From Spirogloea muscicola (taxonomy: Eukaryota > Streptophyta > Zygnematophyceae > Spirogloeales > Spirogloeaceae), in assembly GCA_009602725.1 (NCBI GenBank), contig WELB01000385.1, forward strand, positions 1-30,687: a stretch of 30,687 nucleotides of DNA, written 5' to 3'. The translations under genes and the position numbers were made by a program. Under the pieces are notes generated by a model. That model was not told the DNA's origin. It ran no database searches and saw only the letters and a list, made by a program, of their open reading frames with translations. Below are positions 12,601 through 22,100 of the stretch, piece after piece. Numbering within the stretch: position 1 is the first letter of the stretch; every line of letters starts with the position of its first letter.

Positions 12601-13834
12601 TACAACAGCAGGTGAATCAGTGACGAGCTACTCGACCAGGCCACTATTTGTATGGAGTCGTTCAAGTTTCTGGTGCAGACAGCAAAGTGGGATATATTAA
12701 GCTACAGACCAACAGCCAGTGCCAGGCAGCTATCAGTTCGTTCAATACCATCGCCTCGATTGTTGGTGCGTGCCAACGTAAATGTACTATAGCCAGCCTG
12801 GCCAAGCTTTTCCTGATACAGGCTTACCAAGTCCTTGCTCCCAAGCCAAAACTCCTGGTGTAAATGCAGAGATACAACATCGAGATCAGGATAAACTTTG
12901 TCTTCATTACTTACTGAATGGCTCAGTGTGCCTCAATGTGGCCAGACGTACTTGGCCCAACTGAAGCTCGCTATGCATGATCTGGGAGAGTTACCTGTAG
13001 GCAGATCATGGAGGAGGCTTTCTCCAAAAGCATAGTGAGAATCTGTTGATTTCTAGCAAGCCAGATATCTTTCAGCTGGCTCTCGCGCAGGCCCTGAGAA
13101 GCAGACCAAGAGCTACCAGTCAATATGCAAGACAAGCGGTTGTATTTTTTAAGTCTATGGATGGGCGCCGTACAACACTCCTGCTCACATCCAGCATCTG
13201 ATGGTTGTTGCATGGTTGCATTGCCATCTCCTCCTTCACTAGAACTTGCATAAGCCAAAGCTGTTGCCCATAACAACTGTGACTACTGGGTAAGTACCTG
13301 GTTGTCCATCCGCTTATAGATGGGCGCCAATATATTGAAGGTCGTACATGACAGCAGAATCTCCTCAGCCACTGCTGCTTGCTTCTCCGCTTCTGAATCT
13401 ACGTCCTCAATGCTGAAGCTCATTGCCTCCTGAGCTGTGGACTGCCTTCTGCCTTGAGGGCCTGTGCGTGATGAACAGCCCTGGCTTGTGCCAGAAGTGC
13501 CAACCTCTTGAACCCGACCTGGATGCCCGAATTGGCTGTCAAGCTGAGGGGAAGAGACAGTCCTGCACCTGCGTGGATGCGGCTTGCCAGCCAAGGCTAC
13601 TGCAGCCCGGCCTAAGCCATTCAACCTCAGCAATGCAGAACGAGCCAGGTGGTTGCCGTTAGGCTTTGTTCGCTGACCACTACACGTTGCCTGGGGCCTC
13701 ATGAACTCGTCCATAAGAACTGGCCTTGTGTCCGCCGCGTGCAACGCACCGGCACAATCGGCTGACAGTCCAGCCAGCGCCATGAGGCCCACAAGCTGGA
13801 CCGAGATGGCCAGAAAGGCTGTCCTCCTTGTCAT
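9644..13834 (-). CDS. Calcium-binding endonuclease/exonuclease/phosphatase (EEP) family protein, plant At5g54130-like
   Basis: The EEP fold (DNase I/CCR4-like) hydrolyses phosphodiester or phosphomonoester bonds using a metal ion; the substrate is unknown. Twelve exons from 5' to 3': 13834-13298, 13093-12995, 12854-12749, 12584-12376, 12068-11992, 11801-11693, 11230-11105, 10925-10809, 10690-10580, 10438-about 10271, 10023-9936 and 9753-9644, about 618 residues, all phases matching. An N-terminal hydrophobic stretch (MTRRTAFLAISVQLVGLMAL) looks like a signal or targeting peptide. Core motifs are CTTFNILAPIY (about 162-172), ICLQEFW with the metal-binding Glu at about 213, NTHLLFPH, CGDWNGSKRG (about 342-351), HRGNICGVDFIW and the C-terminal SDHAPL with Asp606-His607. 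A canonical EF-hand loop, residues 484-495 (DTDGNGYIDYEE), precedes the last core strand; a weaker second EF-like segment lies in exon 8 (EDGSDGDDRVTLKDF). Motif order matches the plant calcium-binding EEP family. The end of exon 10 is the least certain border. Confidence 0.88.
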
Positions 13835-14279
13835 GTCAAGAGCCCCGGCCCCGTTGCTGCTTCCATCATGCAGGCCTGCAGATAGTGGAGGCCTTCAGCA
13901 CCAGCAAGTGCTAGGGGATGCCTCATTATGATCGGAACTTATGGCGCATCCCCATTGATCTCGGGCTTCCCTGCAAGTCCAAGCCAAGCTCCTCTAACGT
14001 CCAGAGGAGTGCCTCGGAGAGCTCTCGCCGTCCAGCTAACGGAGTGCCAGGCAGCGTCTCTGGCAGCGCCCGCGCCAGCCGGATCGCCACCAGCGCCTGC
14101 CAGCAGACGAGACCGCGCTGCCAGCAGGAAGGCTTCTCCGTGGCCGTCCAAGGGCGGCAGGACCGAGCGAGGACGCCGCAGTGGGAAAGCTCTCGGAGCA
14201 CGGGGCAAGACGAGCCCGGCGGCGCCGCAGTCCACGGCGCCCTGAGCGGCGGCGGCGGCGGCCGCGGCGGCGGCGCGGC
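13835..14279. promoter_or_regulatory. Head-to-head intergenic region of the EEP and PPPDE genes
   Basis: The two start codons, 13834 on the minus strand and 14280 on the plus strand, are 445 bp apart, so promoters and 5' UTRs of both genes should lie here. The part next to the PPPDE start is a GGC-rich tract (about 14240-14278). I see no clear TATA box. Long open frames across it on both strands are Arg/Ala/Ser/Pro-rich, as expected by chance in GC-rich DNA. Confidence 0.45.
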
Positions 14280-14940
14280 ATGGCGGCGGCCACGCCCGTG
14301 TACGTGAACGTGTACGACCTGACGCCCATGAACGCGTACGTCTACTGGTGCGGCCTCGGCATCTACCACTCGGGCCTCGAAGGTCAGCCGAGCGGGCCCC
14401 CGCTGGCCGCCCAGCGATGAGCGGGCTTGCTTCAGGGCGCTCGCTGACAGTGCAGGGGTTCGACTCCCAGCGGATGCAACTCTTTTGGCTTTTCCCGTGC
14501 TTGCTACACCCAAAGTTGATGGGATGAGGGCTCTCGAGCCCCTCTCGCGCCGCCAATCCTTGTGCAGTGCATGGCGTGGTTACTGAGCGGGTTAGTGGGT
14601 AATGTACGTCTTTAGATGTGCTTGCCGTTGTGCTTGGCCACTTTGGCCAAGTGATAATGTACTTCAATGCACGTGACTCTTACTGCGCAGCGCACGGCGT
14701 GGAGTACGCGTTCGGCGCGCACGACCACCCGAGCAGCGGCGTGTTCGAGGTGGAGCCGCGCAACACGCCGGGCTTCACGTTCCGCGAGAGCATCCTGATG
14801 GGCACCACCGAGCTGCCGGGCCCGGCGCTGCGCGCGCTGGTCGAGGCGGCCGCCGCCGAGTACGCGGGCAACATGTACCACCTCGTCGGCCGCAACTGCA
14901 ACCACTTCACGGACGACGTGTGCAGCCGGCTGCTGCGCCG
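14280..14940 (+). CDS. PPPDE (DeSI-type) thiol peptidase, 5' part only
   Basis: PPPDE proteins are cysteine peptidases that remove ubiquitin or SUMO-like modifiers. Exon 1 is 14280-14382 and encodes VYVNVYDLTPMNAYVYW and the active-site block GIYHSGLE with catalytic His30. The intron is 14383-14690. Exon 2 runs from 14691 to the N at 14941 and encodes HGVEYAFGAHDHPSSGVFEV, EPRNTPGFTFRES and YHLVGRNCNHF with catalytic Cys104. Both catalytic residues are present. The frame stops at the N after VCSRLL, where plant relatives continue for tens of residues, and that continuation does not appear downstream. The gene is therefore cut by an assembly gap. Exon 2 is extremely GC-rich at third codon positions compared with NOC1. 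Confidence 0.9.
14383..14690 (+). other. Intron of the PPPDE gene, with an isolated B-box-like word
   Basis: The borders are AAG|GTCAGC and GCGCAG|CG. Inside, GGGTTCGACTCCC (about 14457) matches the tRNA B-box consensus, but only three T-stem pairs form and there is no A box. It is probably chance or a tRNA-derived fossil. Confidence 0.5.
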
Positions 14941-14941
14941 N
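14941..14941. other. Single-N assembly gap joining two incomplete genes
   Basis: One ambiguous base separates a PPPDE frame lacking its C-terminus from an NDUFA8 frame lacking its N-terminus. Neither missing part occurs next to the N. The simplest reading is a gap of unknown size written as one N, or a misjoin between GC-rich contig ends. Confidence 0.75.
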
Positions 14942-14999
14942 CCCCGCCGCGTGCGCGCGCCAGGGCGACGCCGTCACGCGCTGCGTCGTCTCGCTGTGA

Positions 15000-15035
<36 letters not shown>

Positions 15036-15298
15036 TCGCCATCGCCATCGCCATCGCCGCTTAGCCAGGGTGCAGCAGCGATCTCCCGCCGTCGCCCCAC
15101 TTGGATTGCGGACGCCGCCCGTCGCGCTAACGGAGAGCCCGCCGCCGGCGCCGCCGCCGCCGCCGCAGGCTCAAAGACCTGCAGGGGCGGTGCCCGGCGG
15201 AGCTGGACAGCTACGTCAAGTGCATGAGCTACTACACCAACGAGTTCGAGTTCTGCCGCAAGCAGCAAGCCGCGTTCGAGAAGCAGTGCCCCCTCTGA
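14942..15298 (+). CDS. NDUFA8: NADH dehydrogenase (complex I) subunit NDUFA8, 3' part only
   Basis: NDUFA8 (PGIV) is a CHCH-domain accessory subunit of mitochondrial complex I, folded by disulfide formation in the intermembrane space. The visible first exon ends at 14995 (CT|GTGAGC). The intron is 14996-15168, made largely of CCG and CATCGC repeats. The last exon is 15169-15298, ending in TGA. The frame gives CARQGDAVTRC (Cx9C), then SLLKDLQGRCPAELDSYVKC with a second Cx9C (CPAELDSYVKC), then YYTNEFEFCRKQQAAFEKQC (Cx10C) and a PL end. This matches the plant NDUFA8 C-terminus almost residue for residue in spacing. The start codon and N-terminal cysteine motifs are missing because of the N at 14941. 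Confidence 0.88.
15001..15058. repeat. CCG and CATCGC microsatellites in the NDUFA8 intron
   Basis: A (CCG)n tract is followed directly by (CATCGC)n. A second CCG tract (about 15146-15166) ends at the intron acceptor. In other frames these give spurious poly-Ala and poly-Arg reading frames. Confidence 0.9.
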
Positions 15299-15346
15299 CC
15301 CGCCGCCGCGACTCTTACCCTGCAACAATCTTCTCAACTGAAGGTC

Positions 15347-15363
15347 ACAGGTTCAAATCCTGT
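15347..15363 (+). other. Isolated tRNA T-arm (tRNA 3'-half fossil)
   Basis: ACAGG-TTCAAAT-CCTGT forms a perfect 5-bp stem with a 7-base loop fitting TTCRANY. The upstream sequence has a possible short anticodon-like stem but no D-arm or A box, so it is not a complete tRNA gene. It lies 49 bp after the NDUFA8 stop. Confidence 0.5.
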
Positions 15364-15758
15364 AGTGTGCTAGTGTGAGCGCTACTTGGTGTGGCCTTTG
15401 GGCTGAAAGCCCTCAGGTTTCAGGGGTTTGGGGCTTAGCGAGCGCCTCGCTTGCTTTGATGCTTCCAGCTGAGCCACGGAGCTCAGCATGGGGCCACGTC
15501 GAGTCTTACGTCCTCAGCTTCGCGTGCCTGCTGCTCCAAGGCTCTTCACTGCCGCCATTGCGGCCGCTTATTGGAACTGGCCTGGGTCTTGCGTGAGGCT
15601 CATGTGGCTTAGCCGCCTCTGCAGCAGCCTCTCTGAAAGCCTGCAGCCGGCAGATAGTGTTGTGCTCCTTGCAGCAGGGCGGCGCTCAGTATGCTCAAGC
15701 GGCTTGCCAGCCTGTAATTTTCTGAGGTGGACCCACATGGAAAAACATCATCACTCGG

Positions 15759-15842
15759 GTCTGCCGGTGAGACACCGGCGACTGACGGTGTCTGGGTGCC
15801 GAGACATACGAAATCTCGGCACACACGGCTCCTGGTACAGAC
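15759..15842 (+). other. Cluster of perfect hairpins, candidate structured element
   Basis: GACACCG (15771-15777) pairs with CGGTGTC (15786-15792) across an 8-base loop. GTGCCGAGA (15796-15804) pairs with TCTCGGCAC (15814-15822) across a 9-base loop. GTCTG (15759-15763) can close the set with CAGAC (15838-15842). GCCGGTG (15763-15769) can instead pair with CACCGGC (15773-15779), which excludes the first hairpin. I recognise no known RNA family. It could equally be a repeat relic. Confidence 0.35.
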
Positions 15843-16515
15843 TGCGCAGTGGAGGCACACGCTGATTGGCAGGGCCATATAAATGCTGACAGATTGGGCC
15901 TCTTGTCCTCGTGGAAGAAGCCCCCTCTCACCCGCATCTTTTGGCTGTCGCCAGGACAGCAAGCTTCTCCGCAACGCTTTCTTGCGAGCTAGTCTGCAAA
16001 GGGAGCTGGTCTCTGAGAGTGGGATTCCGTGTGTAAAGAAGAAATTCATGTATGAGTCTTGAAACTTATGTGTTAGTCCTTCCGCTGCTGAGCCTGTATC
16101 CCTCGGTCTGACATTCTAATCTGGCATAGAGCTCTACCGCCTTAACCGAGGGTACGACCTCTTGCTCTTGATGTTAAGCATGACTTACACATAGAGACAT
16201 GCATTATACTGCAGAACACGCAGGTGCACCCAGACCACAATGTGGTAGGAAAAAAGCTGGTGTGTAGCGCCATCTAGAGGTATCCGACAAAGATGCTGGC
16301 TAGACATCAGCATCCACCATCTGTTCTTGAAGTGGAAGTCACGCTGCTCACTTCATGCCTGAGGAACGCTCTTGCCAGGAGAAGCTCCTCCGAAAGAGAA
16401 GAAGCTCTCAAAGGGGGCGATGGCTCTGGGAGTCCAGCCCCAACAACAATGAGTGAGCTCTTGTGAAGGGGGCAGTGTCTGTGAAAGCCAGCCCAAAAGG
16501 GGCGAGCGCTGCGAA

Positions 16516-16576
16516 GAAGAAAGTGCTCGCCCATTGAGGATAGGGGCTGGAAAAGCCAGCCCAAAAAAAGAATGAA
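16516..16576 (-). repeat. Left arm of a 61-bp inverted repeat
   Basis: The reverse complement of this segment matches 18101-18160 at about 55 of 60 positions with one length difference in a T run. Shared words include CAATGGGCGAGCACTTTCTT. The arms are about 1.5 kb apart and belong to the dispersed repeat family. Confidence 0.8.
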
Positions 16577-18100
16577 TGCAAAGGGCCCAACAATAAATGA
16601 ACAAGGTTCAAATGAGAGCAGACAGGAGAAGCTTCTCAAGAGCTTTCCATTCCAATACGCAATGGCACAAGGCTCTGAAAGAAGAAGCAGCTCTACCCAG
16701 GAGGCGAGGTTTGCAAAGGCCCAGCCCGCTAGAGAGTGACAAGGGTCCAAGACATACAAAAGCACGTACTACGCAGGAGAATAAGCTATCGCTAAGGATG
16801 GCCGCTCAGTATGCCGCATTGGCTGTCAAAGGCCAGCCTGGATGAAGATGAAGCTTCTCACAAGACGTGATGGCTACTTGATAGCAAGTTCTTCTCAAAC
16901 GTGGTCGATGGCTGCAAAAGGCCTGCTCAAGAGAGTGGAGGAGTCCCCATCCGCAAGGATGTGGACACGCCCACCACAACGGAGCCCAGGCGCCGGGAGA
17001 GATCTTGCAACTGCTCTTGGGTTGGCATTTCTACTTTCACAGCCATCGCCTCCTTGTGGAAGGTAGTTCCTATGTTGCAGACACTTGGGCTGGCCTTTCT
17101 AATCCATCCCCTTCAAGACTGCTTCTTCATCTGTTTGTGAGCTTCTCTTTCTTATAGTCACTTGCTTTACTGAGTGGTTTGTGCTATCAAGCCCCTTCGA
17201 ACCTTGTCACTTCCTTATTGAGTTGGCCTTTGACCAGGATTGCCTTCTGTAAGACTCTTATCTCCTTCCTTCAAGAGGGGTTTTGCTCGGTGCAGATTTC
17301 AGGACTTGGGCACAAGGGAGAGCTGCAGGCGCAAGCTGCAGAGCGCGCTCTGCTCAGCAGCGGTACGCTCAGAGAATGAGGCACTCAGAGCAGGTGCTCC
17401 TCCACAGAGGGCGGTGGCTGAAAAGGGCTTGCCGAACTTATGGGCAAGCGTCTGCGAGAAAGCCTTGACATAAGTAGTAGCGAGCGATTCTCAAGAGACG
17501 AGGCCTGCAAAGAGCCAGCCCAAGAAGAATGACAAGGTCCAGATAAGGCGGAGAAGCGGATAGCATGGGCAAAAGCAGGCAAGCACTAAGGATGGCCGTT
17601 CAGTGGATCCTACTTATGAGCCGCAAGTCGGAGGCACCATCAGCCAGATAGCAGTCGCCCTTTTTGTCGCCGGAGGCGGCAGCCAGGGCCCACTTTCCCC
17701 GCCGTAGCCCCCTTTGGAACAGCTGCTTCTTTCCTTAATGTGGCTGGATGTTAGGCGAGCAGGCAGCCTCCGCTGGTATGCATGCACCACTACTGCACAC
17801 TGCCGCGGCCACTGCTTAGTGTGAGGTCAGCTCCAGCGTCTACAGCTGTGTTCTTTGACAAGGCCTTCAGATCCAGCTTGATATGCGGGCAGCTCTTCTG
17901 GGGCGGCACTGTTTTCTTTGGCTTTGGACATTGTCCATTCTTTTTGGGTTGGCTTTGCCACCTCTAGCTCTGGCCAGGGGACCCACCTCAACGAGCCCAG
18001 CATCTCCGACCTGCGGCTGCTTAGCAGAGGTTACTGAGTTATTCGTAGCTGCTTTGTTTCTGTTTCTTAGCGCTTCCCCTGGCCCCCTTCTCGTACTCTG

Positions 18101-18160
18101 TTCATTCTTTTTCGGGCTGGTTTTTCCAGCCTCTATTCTCAATGGGCGAGCACTTTCTTC
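18101..18160 (+). repeat. Right arm of a 60-bp inverted repeat
   Basis: This is the partner of 16516-16576. It is followed by a further related unit (GTGGGCGAGCTCTTCTCTTC, near 18181), which also resembles 17885-17905. Confidence 0.8.
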
Positions 18161-19124
18161 TTTGCCAGCCCCTCTTCTCTGTGGGCGAGCTCTTCTCTTC
18201 TGGGGCGGCAGTGCCGCCCGGCCGCCCGTGTTGCCGGCTTGGTAGCAGCCATAGCGAGGACGCCTTGCCAGGTCGTCGACAAGTGCAGGCTGCAATAGCG
18301 GGCCTAGCACCCTGCCGCTGCACGCCCGTGGCCGAGGAACACCCTTAGTAAAGCCCTGCCAACGTAAATCTGGCCGATGTACGGGATGACATTGTAAGAA
18401 CGACATGGAAGGACTGAACCAGGGCTACCTCTAGGGTTGCTCAGAAGAGTTACTCCACAAGTTCCCTGCGCTTGCGCCCTCAGCATGGCTGGCACGCCGC
18501 TCGCCAAGCTCCGGCAACCTTATCCTTGTGTCAGAAGTTCTCGGAACACCTGACGATGCTGACTACAGTGGCAATTAAACGTGCTACAAGGATCTGCAAT
18601 TGAAATAGCAATCTCTCAGGGGAGCTTCGTCTTCTCAGGCCCCTCGGACTTTGTCCTTGCTTTTGGGCTGGCCTCTCACAGCTATCGCCATTTTAGTGCA
18701 TTGACCTGTGTTTTGCCCCATCACCTAAGCCGCTCTTAACAATTAGCTTTGATACGTGCCGCCCTACTTTAAGCTATAATTGCTTGTCAGAGCAGTGTAC
18801 GGGCTTCTTGGTTTTCGAAATCAGTGTCCTACCAGTGTCCTCCATGGAGAAGTCGAACTGTACAAGATGTTGAGCATAAGGTTGGGTAAGGCTAATAGAT
18901 ATCAGGATATGTGTCAAGGGTTCTGGATTTTAGGACTTTGCTTTGAAGTCTGATGCTTTCGAGCAACTGGCAAGCCGCTAGCGCTTTGAAGGCGAGCCTC
19001 TGAGCGGCGACCACGGCAGCGGCCTGGACTGACAAGGAAGACGAGCTCTGGATCTGGCGGGCTGGCTATCCGACCTATTCATGGACGTCAAGGTTCAGGG
19101 ACTAGAGATGGTGGCAAATGTAAG

Positions 19125-22100
19125 TTAAGGGCCAATGTCTGCTGGCTTGCCGCCGGCAAGCCACTCCACGTCCTCGTCGGCCTCCACCGGCGACAGTTGG
19201 CTGGCCTCCACCGCATCCTCGCCCCTGCCCACATCAATGGCCAGTGGCGGCTTGGCGGTCTCCAGCTGATCATTGAAATCCTCGAGCAGGCTGGAGTTGT
19301 CGGCCAGCTCCGTGGAGGGGTTCAGGTTGGCCAGTGCCGGCGGCACTGGCGGACCAAACGATGGCACGTCTGTTGTGTGGACCTGGGGCATGACCGGAAA
19401 GTCTGTAGGCGCTGACGGCAGAACCGCAGGCGCTCCATGGCTGCCGGCAGCCGGCGCCAGGATGTCGCCGCTCGAGCCGCCGCTCGCTGCATCGGGTGCC
19501 GCAATCTCAGACACTGTGCCAGCCTCAATGGGCAGGCTGCCCAGCGTCGCGAGCTCCCGCAGACTGCCGGTGGGCGCTCCCTCGGCCACGTCGTCGGCAC
19601 CTTGCGAGCGGATGGCTGGCTGGTCAGCAGGAGCGCCGTCCGCCTCCAGGGCCTTGCCGTGAGGCATGGACTGCCACGTCTCGTGCATGGTCCCTGCGGC
19701 GGCAGGTGGAGCAGCTGCGAGGGCCGGCAGGCTGCTGCTGCCGTGCCCGTTCTTCGCAGCACTCTCAGCTTGAAGCCGTGTGATTACTTGCCTGTGCAAA
19801 GAGAGGTGCTGGCCAAGTTGTAAGATGGACAGGCTTTTGAAGGAGTCCAACAATGCTATATCGATTTCCACTTTTGAATTTTAGGGTCCCTGGTAACTGG
19901 TACTTGGAAGCAGCACAGTAACAGTAAATTGACCAATGATAAGTCTGTGATGCAAAGATCACGAGACTCCTGCCAGGCACCACTTTCCTCCACGTCATTC
20001 CTGTACCTTACATCTGGCGCCTTCGTTGCAGGCACTGACAATGAGGGGTTCAGGATTCAGGTTTTAAAGTTCGGAAATAGTCTATGCGGATTGGGGTTTA
20101 GGCTTTGAGGTTAGGGTTTAGGGTATGCAGAAGAGAAGAGCTGCTAAAGAGAAAGCACTGTCGGGTCTGCAGCCTGCCGGCAGCTCCTCACCTGGCCTCC
20201 TGGAGCTCTGCCACGGCAGCATCTCTGGCGGAGCCCGAGTCTGCGGCCACCTTCTCTGCCGCCTCTAGGCGCCGCCTGGCCTCCTGGCCCGCCAGCTCGG
20301 CGGCCTCCGCAGCCTGCGCGAGCGCGGCGTGCGCCGTCTCCTCGCCCTTGCTCCGGAACTCCTCCACCAGCTGCAGCCGGTCTCGGAGCTTGTCCGCGAG
20401 CTCCCGGTACTTGGCGCCCTGCTCCGCCTCCTTGCGCCACCGCATGGCCTCCGCTTGCGCGTGCCGCGCCGCGCCCGTGGCCTGCTGCGTGGCCTCCGCC
20501 GCCTCCGCCAGCCGCGCGGTCAGCGTGCGCAGGGCCGTGTCCCGCGACCGCAGCTCCGCCGCCAGCTGCTGCAGCTCCTCGTCCTTCACACGGAACGTCT
20601 CCTGCGGCAACTTTGCCCACAATGAGGTCAGAAGACAGTCTTTGGAAAAATGCAGCAAAATCGTGTGATTTATTTTATTAACATTCGTGTTTATGAGGAG
20701 TCGTGATTGTGCAGGCATGTGTTGCTGTTGGTTGTCAATGCAAGTCATATTGACCAAACGCGTACATACTTTTGCAGCACGCAAATTGTGAGCCCCTAAG
20801 TCACAGGGATTCTCGGCTTCTTCCTCCGACTAAGATCTATGCTAAGTGAGATCGCGTAATGGGAAAGTTAGGAGGCTTTGCAATCTTGTCCTGTGTTTAC
20901 CCAGAAACCAATCCCTGCTGGGCTGCCTGTCACAACACTGACAAGACCTGGAGACTAGTCTCACACGCATTTGATTATTCAACAGGGTATTAAGGAGCAT
21001 TCACCTGCAATACAATGAGGCCATCAGGTCCAGCATCACTGTCAGGGGCTGCCTCCTGCTCCTCCTGACTTGCCGCCTGAGCTGCCGCCGGAGTGGCCGC
21101 CGGCAGCGCTGGACAGGCAGCGGCAGCAGCCACAGCAACGGCGCCCTCCCTTGCCATCACGCTTGCCTCCCGCACGGCTGCCGCCACAGCACCTGACCGG
21201 CTCCTGCCGCTTGAGGACAGCGAGTCCAGGGCTTCGCCGTGGGCCTTCAGAACCAGCGCAGCAGCCCTGGCGCCCACATGATCACGGCCTCTGTCTGTAA
21301 GCTTGCAGTTCAGCAATACTTCAGCACCACTGGCACAAATGCAACATGAAGAACCGAATGCGCGCTAGCAACAGGAAGTCCCAACACCATGACAAGGGTG
21401 AAATGCAGGACTAACACATATGTCATAGTACCGAGTAGAACAGTACCAAGTTGACAAGGTACACCAACATTACAATGCTGACCAAAGTTATGATCGCTGC
21501 AGAAGCAGCCACTGTCAATACACGGCTGCATTACATTATATTTCATTAGTGGATGAAGTGCGGAGTTGCCTGCAGACCTAATGGTGGCTACCCAGGCCTT
21601 GGCAGCTTCTGGCGAGCCTGCGCAGAGGAAGTACTCCTTCTTCCTCGCAGAGCCAATATCTGCGCCAGCCAAGCTTCCAATGCAATGTCATAAATGCTGC
21701 AGAATGAAAGAGGGCCTGCGAGCCACATACATTACTCAGCTAGCAGCACTCCTTAGCTCAAAGTCATCGATTGAATGAAGCTAGTCTCCTATAGCATCCT
21801 CAAAGTATCTCTCAGCTACAGGTATGAAGCTCTCTGAGAGCTGCTGGTAAGAGAGAGAAGGCGCGCGGGGCGCATGAAATGAAATGGAGGCCAATTCAAG
21901 CCTGGTAAGTGGATAGACAGCATTGGAGCGAGCTTACAGAAGCAGCACCCCTCGTATTGCTTGCTGCCGCTGCAACAGCGCAAGCACCGCAACTGTGAGG
22001 CTAAAGAAAGTCCATTTGTGCCCAGGCATAGTGTGGATGAGCCTGCTGCTTGCAGGTAGTATGTGAGGCCCTACTCCACCGAGACTAGGCACACGATTGG

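Larger units (their letters stand above)
16340..18700. repeat. Array of a dispersed repeat of about 70 bp, both orientations
   Basis: A recurring pattern, read in one orientation, is GAGCTTCTTCTC, then CCTTCGAACCTTGTC, then ATTCTTT-TTGGGCTGGC, then TTTCACAGCCATCGCC. Plus-oriented copies lie near 17015-17050, 17140-17245, 17885-17965, 18090-18215 and 18621-18690. Minus-oriented copies lie near 16375-16450, 16470-16640, 16675-16755, 16810-16875 and 17490-17560. Copies are diverged and often partial. Long open frames over this stretch are by-products of the repeat. I see no transposase, terminal repeat pair or target-site duplication. Confidence 0.65.
15299..19124. other. Gene-poor region of 3.8 kb between NDUFA8 and SWAP70
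   Basis: No exon with a recognisable protein motif was found on either strand. The open frames here lack family motifs, and those at 16.3-16.8 kb and 17.9-18.4 kb come from the repeats. The region holds a tRNA T-arm fossil, a hairpin cluster and an array of dispersed repeats, listed separately. A TATA-like CATATAAATG at 15876-15885 has no evident gene behind it. Confidence 0.6.

Noticed and set aside
13926-14667. Several 80-240 codon frames on both strands upstream of PPPDE
   Set aside because: Arg/Ala/Pro-rich readings of GC-rich promoter DNA. Frames overlap on both strands and none has a recognisable domain.
14612-15337. Long minus-strand open frame (241 codons) and plus-strand poly-Ala frame across the N
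   Set aside because: They are antisense or out-of-frame readings of PPPDE and NDUFA8 exons plus CCG/CATCGC microsatellites. They run through the assembly gap and show no family motif.
15300-15370. Complete tRNA gene
   Set aside because: Only the T-arm is well formed. There is no D-arm or A box, and the anticodon loop would have six bases.
15609-16049. 146-codon minus-strand frame
   Set aside because: No family motif, no splice partners, and it overlaps the hairpin cluster. Likely chance.
16307-16765. 152-codon minus-strand frame rich in Leu, Ser and Trp
   Set aside because: It coincides with the dispersed repeats. Its apparent motifs (such as FFWAGF and GLAFP) come from the repeat core TTGGGCTGGC.
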